Source: JABLTI01 sp035528035
GTDB lineage: Archaea; Asgardarchaeota; Heimdallarchaeia; JABLTI01
Direction: 5' to 3'
DNA length: 64,000 nucleotides
NCBI GenBank assembly: GCA_035528035.1
Contig: DATKZI010000014.1
Location: 124,001 to 188,000 of the forward strand
Below the pieces are notes generated by a model. It was given only the letters and a program-made list of their open reading frames with translations, was not told the DNA's origin and did no database searches. The position numbers were made by a program, and so were the translations under genes. How positions within the stretch are numbered: the first letter of the stretch is position 1; each line of letters opens with the position of its first letter. Shown one piece after another: positions 61,979 through 64,000 of the stretch.

Positions 61979-64000
61979 TTATGGTAGTAAACCTACATCT
62001 ATAATATTGTGGATACTTTCCCATAGAAGTTTCATAATATTTTCAACTGCTGGAACCGCTAAAATAAGAGTTCCTGGAAAACCAATATATGGATCTATTG
62101 CATCCAATAAATCATCTATTGATGATTGGAATGTTATTAAGAAAGTACGCATAGCATAAATTGGTGTACCATTATAGCCATCAACTATAGAAATAGCATC
62201 ATTGATATTTAATGAAGCGATATTCAATTCATCTACTGTTTCTGCTTCATTGTTATTATAGATATGATATGTAGATGCATAAGTAGCATTCATTGCTCTG
62301 GTGAAATTCGCTAATATGTATGCAATTGGATGTGGTTGGAAGACTGAACTAATTGTATTAGTGATCATATAAGCAGCACCGCTCATAAGACTATATTCGG
62401 AATTATTACCTTTTGTTTGCATAACATCCATCATATCTTCTGCTACTGCAGCTTCAAATATTCCGGCATTAGCTTCATCAATAGCACCATTCATGTAATC
62501 AAATACCGCAGTAAAGTTTGTTGCACTAATATCACAGACCTCTGTTACAGGGTCTACATATTCATCAAGGGCATCAATAGTTCCTCCTAATGTACCAGCC
62601 ATATTACCTTCAAGTGCTATAATTGGAACAACTAAATTTAAAGTATCATTGAAGAAGTCAAAGAATCCTATTGCTGTGGTTGATCCACTTGCAGAAACTT
62701 CTGCACGTCTTGCTGGTGTAAAGATGTCTTGTATGTAACTTAATTCTAAGGTTGCATTACTTAGATATTGTCGACATTCATTAAATTGGAATCCCATCAT
62801 TAAACGGACATTTCCCACAAGTAGGCTAAACATTCCTCTTAATAAATGTGGACTTTCAAACAATAAATCTACAGCAATTGGTATCAGAGCACTATATTCA
62901 TTTGTAATGTTCATGACCATATCCAGTTGATCAGCGATTTGGTTGAAAACATCATCTACTTGTGCTATTCCACCAATGTTTCGCATTTCTGCTGTATCAA
63001 TTGAGAACAAGATTTCTTGTGCAATTAAGATTTTATCTAAAACTTCTCTAAAATGAAGATCAAGTAGAAGATCGACATCACCAATAATATCATTAACTTG
63101 TACTTCCATATTCGCTAAATCTGTTTCTGTTGGTTTTGAGGTATTGCTAGTAAAGTCAAACATTGATGGGAAGTAGCTGTAAATATCCATAAATTTAGTA
63201 TATTGATAATAAAATCCATCAACTTGTGCGTCTGGATTGGTTGTTGTATTATCAAATAAACCATGTGCTAAAGGACTTAGAGCTGCCAGCAGTTCGAAGC
63301 CTGCTGATATAGTCGAATTAAATATATCAACAGTAAAAGCATATTTTCCACTTACTGCTTGAAGTAATTTAAAGAATCTCAAACTACTTAATCCTTGATA
63401 ATTATCTCGGGCTATAGCAAACCATTCATCAGCTTTATCAAAATTAGCTATAAGTGAGTCAAAATCCATATCACTAAAGTCACCAGTAATATTACCGCCA
63501 ACCAGAGGCATGGCAGAATCAGCTATATTAGCTGCACCTGCTGCCAATGCACCACCAGTTTGAACAGTACTTGTTACACAGAGTAATAGCCATGGTATAA
63601 TTACAAGATTTAAAATAAGCACTATTGCTTGCCCCGGTAATAAACACCATGTCCAGAAACTTTTAGCTTTTTCAGTGAAGAGATTTCTAAACAACCAGGA
63701 GCTAGCAATTACAACAGCTAACATGATACCAAACATGATTAATAAATCAAATACCCATACAAAGGTAGCATATTTAGTATATTGATCTATTGTATCAAAC
63801 ACTCCAGGATCAAATGGAAGGAATGAGAATGTTTTGAAGTCTTCATAACCATTTAAAATCATTCCAATTGAATTTAAGAAGAGATAATATGGGCTGAAGA
63901 AACTTGTAGGATCCTTGTTTAAACCATAGAAAATTGCAATGGGAACGAAAAATTGCAATCCAAAAATCAACATACCACCAAGAATTCCTTTACCTACTTT
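61979..64000 (-). CDS. Large membrane protein with extracellular helical domain (N-terminus outside window)
   Basis: The frame is open to the window edge ('KVGKGILGG' precedes the first internal ATG at 63973), so the N-terminus is missing. The visible 670 or so residues have three hydrophobic helices near the start (about 10-30, 75-105, 115-150), then a long mostly helical, Asp/Asn-rich domain without Cys-rich or catalytic motifs. No clear membrane helix ends it. It may be a large surface or transport-accessory protein. Confidence 0.55.
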   Translation of the reverse strand, partial: KVGKGILGGMLIFGLQFFVPIAIFYGLNKDPTSFFSPYYLFLNSIGMILNGYEDFKTFSFLPFDPGVFDTIDQYTKYATFVWVFDLLIMFGIMLAVVIASSWLFRNLFTEKAKSFWTWCLLPGQAIVLILNLVIIPWLLLCVTSTVQTGGALAAGAANIADSAMPLVGGNITGDFSDMDFDSLIANFDKADEWFAIARDNYQGLSSLRFFKLLQAVSGKYAFTVDIFNSTISAGFELLAALSPLAHGLFDNTTTNPDAQVDGFYYQYTKFMDIYSYFPSMFDFTSNTSKPTETDLANMEVQVNDIIGDVDLLLDLHFREVLDKILIAQEILFSIDTAEMRNIGGIAQVDDVFNQIADQLDMVMNITNEYSALIPIAVDLLFESPHLLRGMFSLLVGNVRLMMGFQFNECRQYLSNATLELSYIQDIFTPARRAEVSASGSTTAIGFFDFFNDTLNLVVPIIALEGNMAGTLGGTIDALDEYVDPVTEVCDISATNFTAVFDYMNGAIDEANAGIFEAAVAEDMMDVMQTKGNNSEYSLMSGAAYMITNTISSVFQPHPIAYILANFTRAMNATYASTYHIYNNNEAETVDELNIASLNINDAISIVDGYNGTPIYAMRTFLITFQSSIDDLLDAIDPYIGFPGTLILAVPAVENIMKLLWESIHNIIDVGLLP

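Overview
The window is an AT-rich (roughly 30% GC by eye), gene-dense stretch of an archaeal chromosome, most likely from an Asgard archaeon (Promethearchaeota; Heimdall- or Loki-like). Pointers are: a formylmethanofuran:tetrahydromethanopterin formyltransferase (Ftr) for methanopterin-bound C1 chemistry; secreted proteins with an N-terminal signal and a single C-terminal membrane anchor; frequent TTG/GTG starts mixed with leaderless genes; many HEAT, TPR, WD40 and thrombospondin-3-like repeat proteins; and longin/DENN-like proteins of the type that in eukaryotes act with small GTPases. The lineage is inferred, because no rRNA, tRNA or ribosomal protein gene is present. I saw no CRISPR array, insertion sequence or phage module.

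Layout. 0-3.4 kb: two winged-helix (wHTH) regulators of one paralogous family (the first cut by the window edge) and a membrane-anchored oligopeptide-binding protein. 3.5-14.8 kb: a flavodoxin/ferredoxin protein, a metallo-beta-lactamase-fold hydrolase, a GNAT acetyltransferase, a tandem bacterioferritin, a HEAT/coiled-coil membrane protein, a second binding protein and a membrane M28 peptidase. 14.8-17.3 kb: a gene-poor stretch with a 126-bp inverted-repeat element, two 29-30 residue microprotein genes, a third wHTH paralogue and a 42-residue Cys-rich gene. 18.3-27.5 kb: a block of minus-strand genes (7TM protein, longin-like protein, TPR, ECF transporter ATPase and permease, HEAT, WD40, giant GNAT fusion). 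28-36.7 kb: PAS histidine kinase, TPR protein, M29 aminopeptidase, beta-propeller surface protein, TusA, amidohydrolase. 36.9-38.1 kb: a duplicated Cys-motif protein, then a divergent RHH / AbrB pair around a decamer-repeat operator. 38-47 kb: sulfotransferase, a large Ca-binding-repeat membrane protein, a MutY-like glycosylase, MBL-rhodanese and a carotenoid-type glycosyltransferase. 48-57 kb: ftr, HD phosphohydrolase, SLOG-wHTH, DUF6884, two more wHTH paralogues with a small membrane protein, and a NurA-like protein. 57-64 kb: leuC/leuD-type hydro-lyase, CheY-like receiver, longin-DENN protein, acylphosphatase and a partial large membrane protein.

Functional themes. Two peptide-binding proteins, a membrane M28 peptidase and an M29 aminopeptidase fit a peptide-scavenging life. 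TusA and the MBL-rhodanese fit persulfide trafficking. Five wHTH paralogues, together with a recurring TTCTCA-N5/6-TGAGAA palindrome before two of them and before one binding-protein gene, suggest a small self-regulated regulon. The most unusual items are the circularly permuted binding proteins, the longin-DENN protein, the paired microprotein genes, and two intergenic operators built of ten-base repeats. All assignments are from reading the sequence; no database search was run.
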